64,000 nucleotides of DNA, taken from Channallabes apus (lineage: Eukaryota; Chordata; Actinopteri; Siluriformes; Clariidae). The notes under the pieces were generated by a model. The model saw only the letters and a list, made by a program, of their open reading frames with translations. It was not told where the DNA came from and did not search any database. The stretch spans positions 28,958,804 through 29,022,803 of the forward strand of contig CM060114.1 of assembly GCA_030522415.1 (NCBI GenBank), in the 5' to 3' direction. The position numbers and the translations under genes are program-made. Positions 25,101 through 30,599 of this stretch are shown here, piece by piece (the stretch's first letter is position 1; every line of letters starts with the position of its first letter).

Positions 25101-26937
25101 TAGCCTAACGTCGGGCTACCACCCCGAATCTAACGGACAGGCAGAGCGGACTGTCCAAGAACTCGGGAGATATCTTCGGGCATACTGCAGCAGCCGACAA
25201 CACGAATGGGCAGACTGTTTAACCTGGGCGGAATACGCACAAAACTCCCTGCGCCACTCCTCTACCGGCCTAACGCCGTTCCAGTGTGTGCTGGGTTATC
25301 AGCCCCCGCTATGTCCATGGGAGGACGCACACACCAAGATCTCCCAAGCAGTGCAGCGTTTCAAAAGACATGCTGATAGGCGGCGAAGGGAAAGTCGTCC
25401 GCTCCAGGTAGGCGATCGAGTATGGCTCTCGACACGGGACCTCCGCCTCAATCTCCCCTGTAAGAAACTTTCCCCCAGGTTCATAGGTCCTTTCCCCATC
25501 ACAGCGCAAATAAACCCAGTTTCATATAAATTAAAACTTCCTGCATATCTACGTATCCACCCTGTATTCCATATCTCTCTTCTCAGGCCGGTGGTCCGGG
25601 GCCCATTAGATGAAGGAGCAGCGGAACCTTCACTCCCCGGGGCTGTGGAGATAGAGGGCGCCCCAGCGTTTAGGGTCAAGGAACTGCTGGACTCACGGAG
25701 GAGAGGGGGGGGCTCTACAATATCTAGTTGAGTGGGAGGGCTACGGCCCGGAGGAACGGAGCTGGATCCCGGCACGGGACATTCTAAGTCGGGAACTCAT
25801 TGTGGATTTCCACCATGCATGGCCGGATCGCCCAGCGCCCCGTCCACCGGGTCGCCCCGCCCACCGGCAAATCCATCGTTCAGGTGAGTCCTCGCTCCCT
25901 CCGACAGCACGTAGGGGACGCCCTCGCCTTCCTTCAGAAGCCGGTTCTGGAGGGGGGGGTGCTGTAACATCTGGGCCACCACAGCCTCGGAGAGTAAGAT
26001 CCAGTTCCCCGGACTACTGAGCCGTCGCTTTGTCTCCCCCTAGTGTGTCTGCGTGTTTATGTCTCACATTAGTAAGTAATGAAAAGCACCTGTGCCTCCT
26101 TGTGTGTCTCTCTATTTATACCAGCCAACTCCAGAGTCATTTGTCCGTCCACCGTCGTGTCCTAATATGTGTTTTCTCCCGCGTTCTAGTTGTACAATGA
26201 TTTATGTTGAGATTTTTGGTTAAGTCTTTGAAGTTTGGTTTGTTTTGGGTTTTCATGCCCTTTTATGTTCATTTGAGTTTATTAAGAAATAAAACCTGTT
26301 TTTTGAGTTCAAAACCTGCATCTGCGTCCGCCTCCTGACTGACAATCATGACATTGCATTATATTTTACAATATATCGCCATATTTTTTTCCCCGTAAGG
26401 GTAACTATACAGGAAGTCCAAACTTTTGCTGTAGACTATTTATAACTTTATGTCTTTTGGAGATTATTTCATCTTCCACTTACTTACACTTACATCTTCC
26501 ACTTACATCTTCCACTGCTTACATTAACAGAAATTTTGACTAGAGGTGCATAAACTTTCGCATACCACTGTAGATACAGTAGATAGATAAATGGCTAATT
26601 ATTTTCTCAGGTGTAATAATTTGAAACATCTAGCTCTTCATGTTGCATATTTACATATACAGTAATGTACTGCCAAACACCAAACTGGTAAAAGATTTTA
26701 AAGCATACCCAATGTAGAGAGGAGTCCACAGAGCACCCAGACGATCAGAGAGAGTCCCACACTGCCCGTATTCATGTGCACTCCTTTGGGTGCGATGAAG
26801 ATCCCACTGCCCACCATGTTGCCTACGATAAAGGAGAACGCGGACACCAGACTAATGCTGCGTTTCAGGTGAACCCCATCTTCCTTCATTTCATCTTCAG
26901 CTTTCTGGTTTGCCATCTCTGCTTCAGTTTCCCACAC
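1434..26937 (-). CDS. slc7a11-like: slc7a11-like cystine/glutamate-type amino-acid exchanger, 11 exons, C-terminus not found
   Basis: Light-chain exchanger of the SLC7 family, most like xCT, which swaps extracellular cystine for glutamate as a disulfide-linked heteromer with SLC3A2 at the plasma membrane. Coding exons on the minus strand: 26709-26937, 15679-15805, 14727-14842, 14204-14329, 14012-14111, 5503-5547, 5287-5410, 5089-5192, 2861-2957, 1705-1854, 1434-1611. All have AG/GT borders and join in phase to 465 residues; human xCT has about 501. Diagnostic strings are [11 protein letters not shown] (TM1), [50 protein letters not shown] and [12 protein letters not shown]. Cys142 in EPFFTPC matches the cysteine that bonds SLC3A2. 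A second Met at residue 8 could be the true start. Introns 1 and 5 are swollen by transposons. Another heteromeric SLC7 light chain is possible but fits less well. The last exon (about 30 residues) was not identified. Confidence 0.85.
2365..2545 (-). repeat. Dispersed fish repeat, copy in slc7a11-like intron
   Basis: Read on the minus strand it carries the recurring words GAACATGCAAAC (as complement), CATGCACGGGGAG and TTTGGACTGTG. The same words recur at about 16010-16300, 28240-28335, 30345-30590, 46350-46650, 49240-49425, 50745-51045, 54360-54510 and 62045-62200. The family name is not certain; a box B-like GATTCNNNC segment suggests an old tRNA-related or RTE-linked repeat. Confidence 0.6.
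2990..3042. repeat. (TA)n microsatellite
   Basis: About 53 bases of uninterrupted TA. It abuts the left end of a Tc1-like element, whose target is TA, so it may have attracted the insertion or grown from the duplicated target. Confidence 0.95.
3043..4457 (+). mobile_element. Tc1-like transposon, decayed and right-truncated
   Basis: Inverted repeats are visible: the segment near 3185-3252 (GGGGTGTGCGTAATTATTCA) is mirrored near 4372-4455 (TGAATAATTACGCACACCCC). The extreme right end is missing, and a T-rich tract follows at 4447-4467. The transposase head at 3342-3686 has the paired helix-turn-helix region ([21 protein letters not shown]) and the GRP linker (RQGRPPKL), then the frame breaks near 3590-3700. 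The DDE C-terminal third survives at 4160-4369 (CAAKGG-type ending at [11 protein letters not shown]). A 53-bp SINE fragment is inserted inside the coding region at 4016-4068. The element lies in an slc7a11-like intron. Confidence 0.88.
4016..4068 (+). mobile_element. 5'-truncated SINE fragment inserted in a Tc1 transposase
   Basis: The insert consists of the module GTAAGTCGCTCTGGATAAGA plus GCGTCTGCCAAATGCCTAAA. It is flanked by GGAGG at 4011-4015 and 4069-4073, and the transposase sequence reads through if insert and one GGAGG are ignored. This fits target-primed insertion of a SINE 3' end. Confidence 0.8.
4458..5088. other. Intronic sequence, unclassified repeat-like
   Basis: No coding exon is seen before exon 8 of the slc7a11-like gene. 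The tract has an old-transposon look (AT-rich ends, GAAGCGGAGCTTCCC-like palindromic words near 5015-5030), but no family could be named. Confidence 0.3.
5747..6061 (+). repeat. LTR-like repeat, copy 1 of the proline-rich element
   Basis: It begins TGTAACGG and ends CATGCCA, the TG..CA form of an LTR. It carries TATAAATA at 5912-5919 and AATAAA at 6015-6020, in LTR order. A stem-loop at 5843-5880 pairs CCTCGGTCAGGTGA with TCACCTGAACCGAGG (one bulge) and has TGACGTAG at its top, a CRE-like word. A second small hairpin at about 5921-5943 (GCCTGGCT/AGTCAGGC) lies near the expected transcript start. The ATG of the following ORF (6056) lies inside the last bases of the repeat, as it also does in the Ty3 element of this window. 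Confidence 0.75.
6056..7741 (+). CDS. Proline-rich repeat protein of an LTR-flanked element, copy 1, intact
   Basis: A 561-residue open frame of no recognised family. The N-terminus is very basic ([14 protein letters not shown]). Two YCSW boxes follow ([10 protein letters not shown] and [10 protein letters not shown]). Next is a charged stretch with a probable coiled coil ([18 protein letters not shown], about residues 175-192). Six tandem copies of a 23-residue unit built on GFEDSxLACQQPL come next. After these are about fifteen decapeptides of the form [10 protein letters not shown], written by a 30-bp minisatellite. The LTR-like repeats on both sides, and the G-rich tract just before the next repeat, suggest a non-autonomous LTR element carrying its own ORF in place of gag-pol. 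No zinc knuckle, protease or RT motif is seen. Function unknown. Confidence 0.6.
   Translation: MPRKHSRHRHRSKKHDRMLDLPSGMAEDFPLNNFLGGAGTISPELAEWLRDSEERYCSWNYSGLVDEEEEMYCSWEYSLLEEQEHLRESSKEREREAPQSWEGCRVAIRRTQFKCDATRGHVVPLTGRKRRARKTKYGGDAGERKPQAEQQQREENELMWWIPEPERVREMKEQVKELQRMILHFRDNREAGSELSPPSPALSSPEETAHSRPSRDSEGEAFVPSPPGFEDSELACQQPLIHAPVLPPPSGFEDSELACQHPLNQAPALPPPPGFEDSALACQQPLTHAPVLPPPSGFEDSALACQQPRIHAPVLPPPSGFEDSALACQQPLTHAPVLPPPPGFEDDVEPSSAEPAPAPPLSSEHAPTPLSSSVHAPTPLSSSVPAPMPPSSSVPAPTPLSSSVPAPTLSSSAVHASTPLSSSVPAPTTPSSAVHAPTPPSRPVPAPSPASNSEPAPSPASSSEAAPAPPSSSEPAPLPPSSSEPAPSPPSSSESASTPPPSNSMPSPARQPPSTSPARRQPPSTSPAQQPLSTRPAPSPNLLVGRQKVEHWGGAFFLGGG
7742..8053 (+). repeat. LTR-like repeat, copy 2
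   Basis: Almost the same as the copy at 5747, with a 3-bp deletion after the stem-loop. It is preceded by a run of T then ten or so G (7722-7738), a polypurine-tract-like signal directly before TGTAAC. Confidence 0.75.
8048..9690 (+). pseudogene. Proline-rich repeat protein, copy 2, frameshifted
   Basis: Second copy of the ORF at 6056, near-identical in DNA. It loses one T in a T-run near 8144-8148, and its counterpart of a Trp codon is TAG at 8188-8190. The original frame resumes as an open stretch at 8257-9690 with the same GFED units and PAP decapeptides. The number of 30-bp units differs slightly from copy 1, so the minisatellite is still changing. Confidence 0.65.
9696..10050 (+). repeat. 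LTR-like repeat copy 3 plus start of a third ORF, truncated
   Basis: It lacks the first bases of the repeat, because the G-run of copy 2 fuses straight into CGCCTAGAGGGCG. It ends CATGCCA at 9996 and continues into about 50 bp homologous to the ORF start, with a small insertion (ATACAGTAGG), before homology stops at an A-rich tract near 10070. The array is therefore repeat-ORF-repeat-ORF-repeat-partial ORF. Confidence 0.7.
10265..10400 (-). repeat. Dispersed repeat fragment
   Basis: Related to 50745-50860: both hold CCATCTAG..ACCTCT, ATTCCCATTTT and ACCTCCAATCAACATTCAC. It is part of the same minus-strand repeat family listed at 2365. Confidence 0.55.
11647..11672. repeat. Perfect palindrome with 12-nt arms
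   Basis: CTGTCGGTGTGA, two-base spacer, TCACACCGACAG. It lies inside the TTAA element near its left end and is directly followed by GAGGCCTC. It may be a subterminal transposase-binding or hairpin-forming site. Confidence 0.9.
11813..11885 (+). pseudogene. tRNA-Glu(CTC)-like relic
   Basis: It keeps the D-arm/box A segment GGTGGTCTAGTGGTTAGGAT, an anticodon-loop region with CTC (GTGCTCTCACG) and a box B (GGGTTTGATTCCC). The acceptor stem does not pair properly, so a working tRNA is unlikely. It lies inside the TTAA element. Confidence 0.6.
12006..12053 (+). pseudogene. tRNA-Ala(CGC)-like 3' half
   Basis: It resembles the anticodon arm through 3' end of tRNA-Ala (TATCGCATGTATGATGTCCT, then GGTTGAATACCC, ending GGCATCTCCA). 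The 5' half is absent. A second similar scrap lies at about 12238-12279. Confidence 0.45.
12064..12097. repeat. (CA)n microsatellite
   Basis: An uninterrupted run of CA directly after the tRNA-Ala-like scrap. Confidence 0.95.
12238..12279 (+). pseudogene. Second tRNA-Ala(CGC)-like 3' half
   Basis: It contains GCTTCGCATGTATAAGGTCG and GGGTTAAATACCC, which read like the anticodon arm and T arm of tRNA-Ala. The 5' half is missing, as in the first scrap 230 bp upstream. Confidence 0.4.
12285..12812 (+). mobile_element. Tc1-like transposase 3' relic with right end
   Basis: An open stretch at about 12198-12500 encodes the last DDE block ([20 protein letters not shown]) of a Tc1 transposase. About 300 bp of AT-rich right arm follow, ending in TGTTTTGAGAAGGACC. 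The left half is absent. It lies inside the TTAA element, so it is the deepest layer of the nest. Confidence 0.8.
12960..13045 (+). repeat. L2-type LINE/SINE 3' tail
   Basis: AAGCATTTCACTGCATATCA followed by GACAAATAAAATTTGAATTTG is the usual tail of fish L2-related elements. A GA-rich tract (13080-13111) follows. Confidence 0.6.
14515..14650 (-). repeat. Dispersed fish repeat fragment
   Basis: TGGACCACCGTGCTA and GGGAGGTTAGAGGAAA read on the minus strand like the common repeat listed at 2365. It lies between exons 4 and 3 of the slc7a11-like gene. Confidence 0.4.
16010..16300 (-). repeat. Dispersed fish repeat, nearly full copy
   Basis: It contains in order CAGGGCTGCAGGGAGCCAGA, CCAATCCATCTCAGGGCACA, AATGTCTTTGGACTTTGGGA and CACGGGGAGAACATGCAAAC on the plus strand, so the repeat runs on the minus strand. 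It lies in slc7a11-like intron 1. Confidence 0.7.
16470..16550 (+). repeat. SINE 3' end with (TAAATG) tail
   Basis: GTAAGTCGCTCTGGTTAAGA then GCGTCTGCCAAATGCCTAAA, ending TGTAAATG. It is the same module as at 4016, 50525 (minus) and 54000. Confidence 0.75.
17671..19926 (-). mobile_element. Nested Tc1-like element
   Basis: The left end GCACCCTGACAAAAGTCTTG and the inverted right end CTTCGGTCAGGGTGTG match, as do ACTTCTAGTTGATCATTTG (17738-17756) and its inverse near 19850-19868. The element sits at a TA: GGTA before it and TATG after it rejoin the outer transposase sequence. The transposase head at 17826-18035 on the minus strand shows the helix-turn-helix ([20 protein letters not shown]) and RRSGRPRKT linker. 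The middle is replaced by a Ty3 relic. Confidence 0.8.
18197..19735 (-). mobile_element. Ty3/gypsy relic (gag and RT parts)
   Basis: On the minus strand, 19713-19108 encodes a Ty3-type gag ([33 protein letters not shown]). A jump follows, then 19015-18581 encodes the pol segment up to the start of RT ([37 protein letters not shown]). RT scraps continue to about 18340. No LTR is found on either side. It is inserted in the nested Tc1-like element, making it the third layer. Confidence 0.8.
20492..20515. repeat. Small hairpin
   Basis: CATCCTTTCC, spacer TTAT(G), GGAAAGGATG: ten-base perfect arms, just after a LINE-type TTATTAATCTCAGAGGGAAA tail motif. Confidence 0.8.
20740..20910. repeat. Foldback repeat, about 60-bp arms
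   Basis: The left arm contains ATTATAAAATAAGCGATATA and ACATGTATA. The right arm contains the inverse (TATTGCTTATTTTATAAT, TACAGCATGTA). The two imperfect arms are separated by roughly 25-35 bases. This looks like a small AT-rich foldback MITE inside the outer Tc1-like element. Confidence 0.6.
21175..21565 (+). repeat. 5' LTR of the Ty3 chromovirus
   Basis: TATA-like TATTTATA lies at 21325-21332, the probable transcript start near 21355, and the poly(A) signal AATAAA at 21500-21505. The gag ATG (21560) lies in the last six bases of the LTR. Confidence 0.93.
21355..21363 (+). promoter_or_regulatory. Probable transcript start and self-primer segment
   Basis: GTCCGTCCA starts exactly 30 bases after the first base of TATTTATA, where initiation is expected. 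It is the reverse complement of TGGACGGAC at 21568-21576, two bases past the LTR end. Tf1 and sushi-type elements prime reverse transcription with the 5' end of their own RNA folded onto such a site. No tRNA-like primer site is seen. Confidence 0.6.
21560..24157 (+). CDS. Ty3 gag-protease-RT open frame
   Basis: 865 residues. Gag occupies about 1-290, with [16 protein letters not shown] and [12 protein letters not shown] typical of Ty3 capsids. The zinc knuckle begins (CWYCGG) but a seven-G run at 22430-22436 carries the frame past it; the Cx2Cx4Hx4C pattern completes in the neighbouring frame. Next is a CA-repeat hinge (22480-22625). The protease DSGAAGNF starts at residue 381. RT has [29 protein letters not shown] and the catalytic YLDD at 697-700. 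The frame is lost at a five-C run (24051-24055) within the start of the RNase H domain. Confidence 0.9.
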   Translation: MTDGRTYQDAAGVPLLQEEVTPMHYVWMMQLEIDSLARAVNDLAHCVEHLAISGQEPAGPSTRSTPSPPRPAPPERYAGDPDRCKQFILACELYLTAYPDISDQQRIRFVIQQLTGLAMDWAAAVWSAGGELTHRYTSFLEAMTAVFDHPDQGRTGEQELMRMRQGNVPVTEYAARFRVRAAESGWCEKSLRARFRDGLQPEVQVELACRGTDFSLDETINLPIKLDQHLRSQRSQPGTRPVQARDSSHPRERPPVAPDPNRPEPTEVSTSRLSPAEKRRRVASGLCWYCGGERPPHPRLPVATSKTHTHTPTQTRPYTHTHHHTDTCTSYTHTRTHIHAGTHTHTRMSTSHTPPRTHHPFCVKAQLMLNDCVLSVFPLIDSGAAGNFISSTLVSSLQVPVSKLPYPISIKALDGHDLEHSPVKLMTAPLRLTFPGHTEELKFYVLPRSDHSIVLGLPWLSAHNPNFDWTNSRIISWSPRCLKLCTPPTLTVQTTTIESPTAQVTTNIPSEYMRFKDVFSVRAAARLPPHRPWYCAIELLPGKAPPCSRVYPLSVAETRAMEEYVSEALQQGLISRSTSPASAGFFFIEKKGGGLRPCIDYRGLNAVTIKYKHPLPLVPAAIDQLRGASIFTKLDLRSAYNLVRVRKGDEWKTAFSTTSGHYQYNVMAYGLVNAPAVFQGFMNDVFRDMFNRFIIIYLDDILIYSRSYPEHVVHVTAVLHRLRKHGLYVKAEKCAFHQREVAFLGYRIGPLGVEMVATKVAAVQQWPEPTSVKALQRFLGFANFYRRFIRGYSMVAAPLTSLLKGKPKRLCEFPVEARSAFQRLKLAFTTAPCVKVTGPRKALCSRGRCIRGRRRGGAVTTPRPP
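22480..22625 (+). repeat. CA-rich microsatellite tract inside gag-pol
   Basis: Degenerate (CA)n that reads as Thr-His repeats in one frame. It separates the zinc knuckle from the protease. Confidence 0.9.
24056..24581 (+). CDS. Ty3 RNase H segment, shifted frame
   Basis: It continues pol with [20 protein letters not shown] (first catalytic Asp), [29 protein letters not shown] and ADALSR. Placement directly after RT is standard for Ty3. It ends at TAG 24579-24581, just after a four-C run at 24570-24573 where the frame shifts again. An ATG at 24036 opens this frame but is probably not used as a start. Confidence 0.88.
24574..25731 (+). CDS. Ty3 integrase
   Basis: It has the HHCC zinc domain ([16 protein letters not shown] then CAVCATTK) and the catalytic core with DFVTDLP and SDRGPQF, followed by [16 protein letters not shown] supplying the Glu. 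The [15 protein letters not shown] module is typical of the C-terminus. The frame breaks at an eight-G run (25705-25712). Confidence 0.9.
   Translation: MPRNCPPSRTYVPEPLRERVTIAAHTSLASGHPGVSRTLHQLEPKFWWPKMQETVKRVVLSCAVCATTKTPHSLPVGKLTPLPIPNRPWSHIAVDFVTDLPVSKGYTTILVVVDRFSKGCKFIPFHALPSALQVAESLFTFVFRCYGIPEDIVSDRGPQFIARVWKAFFQKLGTTVSLTSGYHPESNGQAERTVQELGRYLRAYCSSRQHEWADCLTWAEYAQNSLRHSSTGLTPFQCVLGYQPPLCPWEDAHTKISQAVQRFKRHADRRRRESRPLQVGDRVWLSTRDLRLNLPCKKLSPRFIGPFPITAQINPVSYKLKLPAYLRIHPVFHISLLRPVVRGPLDEGAAEPSLPGAVEIEGAPAFRVKELLDSRRRGGGSTISS
25713..25965 (+). CDS. Chromodomain tail of the Ty3 integrase, shifted frame
   Basis: Directly after the G-run, the next frame encodes [16 protein letters not shown], a classic integrase chromodomain, then [19 protein letters not shown]. 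Chromodomains steer chromovirus integration to modified histones. Confidence 0.85.
25963..26353 (+). repeat. 3' LTR of the Ty3 chromovirus
   Basis: 391 bp, the same length as the 5' LTR and, by eye, the same sequence. It is preceded by a G-rich purine tract. Confidence 0.93.
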
Positions 26938-28686
26938 TTCTAAAATTTTGTGCTAAAGAGAGAATAAAATTCTCGTGGGGGAGGGCAGAGTAACATGCTA
27001 ACAGCATTCCTCACACTGGAGGTGAACTTGTGATTGGGGGATAAAAGGAGGGCTGGGAATAGTTTCTGTGTCTACACAAATATTTATTCCTAGCTATTAC
27101 CAACATTATTAATCCTGTTTTTGGCACAATTTTTTTAGTCTTTGCTTTGCTGTTAATTAAAAAAGCACAATAAGGCACCTTTGTTTCTAAAGCCAGAGGG
27201 AGTGTGAAGTGTCACGGTAATTCGTATTCCTAGCGTACGGTAAATGACTTTCTAAACCTCAGAATCGCTGAGTTATCGGTGTATTAAATAAAACAGATAC
27301 ACCATCATCATGTTGCTATAAAATATGACATATGAACCAAAAATTGGTTAAATTTTTTTTACTTCAATATGATTTCAATATTTGTTTCAACACGTTTAAA
27401 ATGTTTGACTTTTAAATCTCAAAATTCTGACCAATGATGTTTACTGTCTGATTCATCTCAAAATTTTATTTATTATCGTAGAAGTCAGACTGATCTCAAA
27501 GTCTCTCGGAAACCTAGGAACCTTAATTCAGTGTTTGACTCAAAATTGTCACTTATTACCTAATTTTTTTTTTCAAAATTATTTTTTATTTTCTAATCTG
27601 ACGGTTTTTTTTTTTTTGATAAAATTTTATTTATCTTAGAATTCAGACTGATCTCAAAGTCTCTCTAAACCTAGAACTTATTTTGGTGTTCGACTGAAAC
27701 TCGAAAAATTCTGACTAAAATTTATTACCTCAAGTTTTACTCATTCTGATTTGTGAAATTTCACTTCTTACTTTAAAATTCTGACTTTTGTACATATTTT
27801 TCCATACTCTCTTAAAATTCAGACTCCGATCAGCCATAATATTAACACTACAAAACATTAACACATTAACTTTAATTATCAGTTATCTGGCCCATGAGCA
27901 CCTTAGATCTATTTATGCCCGTGGGGACCTAAAGCGAGGCTATCAAGTCAAATCTCCTAGAAAAACCAACGAAGCACAAATCAATGAAAAAGTCAATGCT
28001 GGTAACGATAGAAAGGCACCAGAAAACCCAGACACTGGGCCAAGTGGACAACGAGCCCAAAGACACTAATCAGGCCTCCAAACCCCACAGATCCCAATTT
28101 GATTGAGCATCCATTGGATGCAAGTCCGATCCCCACAACCCACAGCACGCACAGTGACAATTATGACAATTAAAATTATGACATCTCAGAAAGCTGAAAT
28201 TTGATGATGGGGTATGCATCTTTGTTTCATTGAAAAAGCCAAGTAGCTTAATCTGCATGTCTGTGTATGGAAACCGGAGTACCTGAAGAAAACCCAGGTT
28301 TTCACAGGGAGAACATGCAAACACTACACCATTTAGAGAAAGATGGCTACACAAGTTGCCTTAATACACAACTTTAGCCACGTTGGTGTGGCTCGTTCAG
28401 CACACCATATCTTTGTATTTTACCTTATTTGAATTTAAAATAAACTGTGTGTTGAGTATGAATACCTTTCCCAGGTTTATAACGAAATTGCAAATCCTGC
28501 CACCTCAGGCTGATGACATCTGGCAAAACTGGAAGCATAAGAAATGCTATGTCTTTAAGGCTTTCCCATAAAAAATCAGCTTCATGAGAAAGGCACATAA
28601 TAGTTGTATGTGGATTTATTTTGTGACATCAATATCTGTAGATCAGTTTTGGATCTCTATGCAATGTACTTTAAATAAATAACATA
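26938..28686. other. 5' flank of the slc7a11-like gene, AT-rich
   Basis: No exon is seen. A diverged direct repeat of about 80 bp (GAAGTCAGACTGATCTCAAA at 27480-27499, again as ATTCAGACTGATCTCAAAGT near 27641-27660) recurs about 160 bp apart. A scrap at 27890-28110 reads like an old transposase end (ATTTGATTGAGCATCC). A minus-strand dispersed repeat lies at about 28240-28335. Confidence 0.45.
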
Positions 28687-28688
28687 TA

Positions 28689-30308
28689 CAGTGGTGTGAA
28701 AAACTATTTGCCCCCTTCCTGATTTCTTATTCTTTTGCATGTTTGTCACACTTAAATGTTTCTGCTCATCAAAAACCGTTAACTATTAGTCAAAGATAAC
28801 ATAATTGAACACAAAATGCAGTTTTTAAATGAAGGTTTACGTTATTAAGGTAGAAAAAAAACTCCAAATCTACATGGCCCTGTGTGAAAAAGTGATTGCC
28901 CCCCTTGTTAAAAAATAACTTAACTGTGGTTTATCACACCTGAGTTCAATTTCTGTAGTCACCCCCAGGCCTGATTACTGCCACACCTGTTTCAATCAAG
29001 AAATCACTTAAATAGGAGCTACCTGACACAGAGAAGTAGACCAAAAGCAACTCAAAAGCTAGACATCATGCCAAGATCCAAAGAAATTCAGGAACAAATG
29101 AGAACAAAAGTAATTGAGATCTATCAGTCTGGTAAAGGTTATAAAGCCATTTCTAAAGCTTTGGGACTCCAGCGAACCACAGTGAGAGCCATTATCCACA
29201 AATGGCAAAAACATGGAACAGTGGTGAACCTTCCCAGGAGTGGCCGGCCGACCAAAATTACCCCAAGAGCGCAGAGACGACTCATCCGAGAGGCCACAAA
29301 AGACCCCAGGACAACATCTAAAGAACTGCAGGCCTCACTTGCCTCAATTAAGGTCAGTGTTCACGACTCCACCATAAGAAAGAGACTGGGCAAAAACGGC
29401 CTGCATGGCAGATTTCCAAGGCGCAAACCACTTTTAAGCAAAAAGAACATTAAGGCTCGTCTCAATTTTGCTAAAAAACATCTCAATGGTTGCCAAGACT
29501 TTTGGGAAAATACCTTGTGGACCGACGAGACAAAAGTTGAACTTTTTGGAAGGTGCGTGTCCCGTTACATCTGGCGTAAAAGTAACACAGCATTTCAGAA
29601 AAAGAACATCATACCAACAGTAAAATATGGTGGTGGTAGTGTGATGGTCTGGGGTTGTTTTGCTGCTTCAGGACCTGGAAGGCTTGCTGTGATAGATGGA
29701 ACCATGAATTCTACTGTCTACCAAAAAATCCTGAAGGAGAATGTCCGGCCATCTGTTCGTCAACTCAAGCTGAAGCGATCTTGGGTGCTGCAGCAGGACA
29801 ATGACCCAAAACACACCAGCAAATCCACCTCTGAATGGCTGAAGAAAAACAAAATGAAGACTTTGGAGTGGCCTAGTCAAAGTCCTGACCTGAATCCTAT
29901 TGAGATGTTGTGGCATGACCTTAAAAAGGCGGTTCATGCTAGAAAACCCTCAAATAAAGCTGAATTACAACAATTCTGCAAAGATGAGTGGGCCAAAATT
30001 CCTCCAGAGCGCTGTAAAAGACTCGATGCAAGTTATCGCAGACGCTTGATTGCAGTTATTGCTGCTAAGGGTGGCCCAACCAGTTATTAGGTTCAGGGGG
30101 CAATTACTTTTTCACACAGGGCCATGTAGGTTTGGATTTTTTTTCTCCCTAAATAATAAAACCCCTCATTTAAAAACTGCATTTTGTGTTTACTTGTGTT
30201 ATCTTTGACTAATAGTTAAATGTGTTTGATGATCAGAAACATTTTGTGTGACAAACATGCAAAAGAATAAGAAATCAGGAGGGGGGCAAATAGTTTTTCA
30301 CACCACTG
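28689..30308 (+). mobile_element. Tc1-like transposon, structurally complete
   Basis: 1620 bp between TA duplications (28687-28688 and 30309-30310). The ends are CAGTGGTGTGAAAAACTATT and its inverse, and the inverted arms extend about 230 bp on each side, with inner repeats reading TTTTTCACACAGGGCCATGT on the right. It encloses one uninterrupted transposase gene. It lies between the slc7a11-like gene and the retroelement cluster. Confidence 0.95.
29068..30090 (+). CDS. Tc1-like transposase, intact, DD34E
   Basis: 340 residues, the normal length for Tc1 transposases, which cut and paste their own element at TA sites in the nucleus. The paired-like DNA-binding region spans about 1-110, with the first helix-turn-helix near 23-48 (GYKAISKALGLQRTTVRAII) and the GRPTK hook at 59-63. 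A basic stretch RRKPLL is near 118-123. The catalytic triad is present: Asp153 (WTDETKVELFG), Asp244 (LQQDNDPKHTS) and Glu279 ([13 protein letters not shown]), with 34 residues between the last two. The glycine-rich box VKYGGGSVMVWGCF is at 185-198. It ends IAAKGGPTSY. No stop or frameshift is seen. The ATG at 29068 is the only upstream in-frame Met and fits the family. Confidence 0.95.
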   Translation: MPRSKEIQEQMRTKVIEIYQSGKGYKAISKALGLQRTTVRAIIHKWQKHGTVVNLPRSGRPTKITPRAQRRLIREATKDPRTTSKELQASLASIKVSVHDSTIRKRLGKNGLHGRFPRRKPLLSKKNIKARLNFAKKHLNGCQDFWENTLWTDETKVELFGRCVSRYIWRKSNTAFQKKNIIPTVKYGGGSVMVWGCFAASGPGRLAVIDGTMNSTVYQKILKENVRPSVRQLKLKRSWVLQQDNDPKHTSKSTSEWLKKNKMKTLEWPSQSPDLNPIEMLWHDLKKAVHARKPSNKAELQQFCKDEWAKIPPERCKRLDASYRRRLIAVIAAKGGPTSY

Positions 30309-30344
30309 TATGTATACAATTATTATTATGATTCTTATTATTAT

Positions 30345-30590
30345 TGTGACCGGCACAGTGACATAGTGGTTGCACTGTGGCCTCCCACCTCCAGGTCCGG
30401 GTACGATTCCTGCTTGAAGTTTGCATGTTCTCCCTGTGCTTGATGGGTTTCCTCTGGGTGCTCTGGTTTCCTCCCACAGTCCAAAGACATGCAGATTGGG
30501 CTAATTGGTGTTCCCAAATTTACTGTGGTGTTTGTATCCCCTGGAAACCCATCCAGGGTGTATTACAGGATATAAGTGAGTGATTATTAT
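30345..30590 (+). repeat. Dispersed fish repeat, near-full copy
   Basis: It contains GGTCCGGGTACGATTCCTGC (box B-like), TTGCATGTTCTCCCTGTGCT, TTTCCTCCCACAGTCCAAAG and CATGCAGATTGGGCTAATTG. Confidence 0.75.
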
Positions 30591-30599
30591 ATTGTAGTG

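Larger units (their letters stand above)
21175..26353 (+). mobile_element. Ty3/gypsy chromovirus, full-length with LTRs and target duplication
   Basis: Two 391-bp LTRs (TGTAAC..ATGACA) bracket gag, protease, RT, RNase H, integrase and a chromodomain. TTGCA flanks both sides (21170-21174 and 26354-26358). A purine tract ends just before the 3' LTR (25949-25960). I saw no difference between the LTRs by eye, so the insertion looks young. The coding region is broken at four places, each in a run of one base (see findings). The arrangement, chromodomain and likely self-priming site place it with the Tf1/sushi group of vertebrate chromoviruses. Confidence 0.93.
16967..26570 (+). mobile_element. Outer Tc1-like element, split by two later insertions
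   Basis: The left end GGCATGTGAAAGTTTGCACC and GTCAAAATTTCTGTTA pair with the inverted right end, TAACAGAAATTTTGAC to GCATACCACTG at 26570. Transposase scraps run near 17140-17660 and 19940-20425; the C-terminal end is at 20150-20425 ([26 protein letters not shown]). A Tc1-like element entered at about 17670 and a Ty3 element at 21175. Without the insertions the element would be roughly 2.2 kb. It occupies most of slc7a11-like intron 1. Confidence 0.75.
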
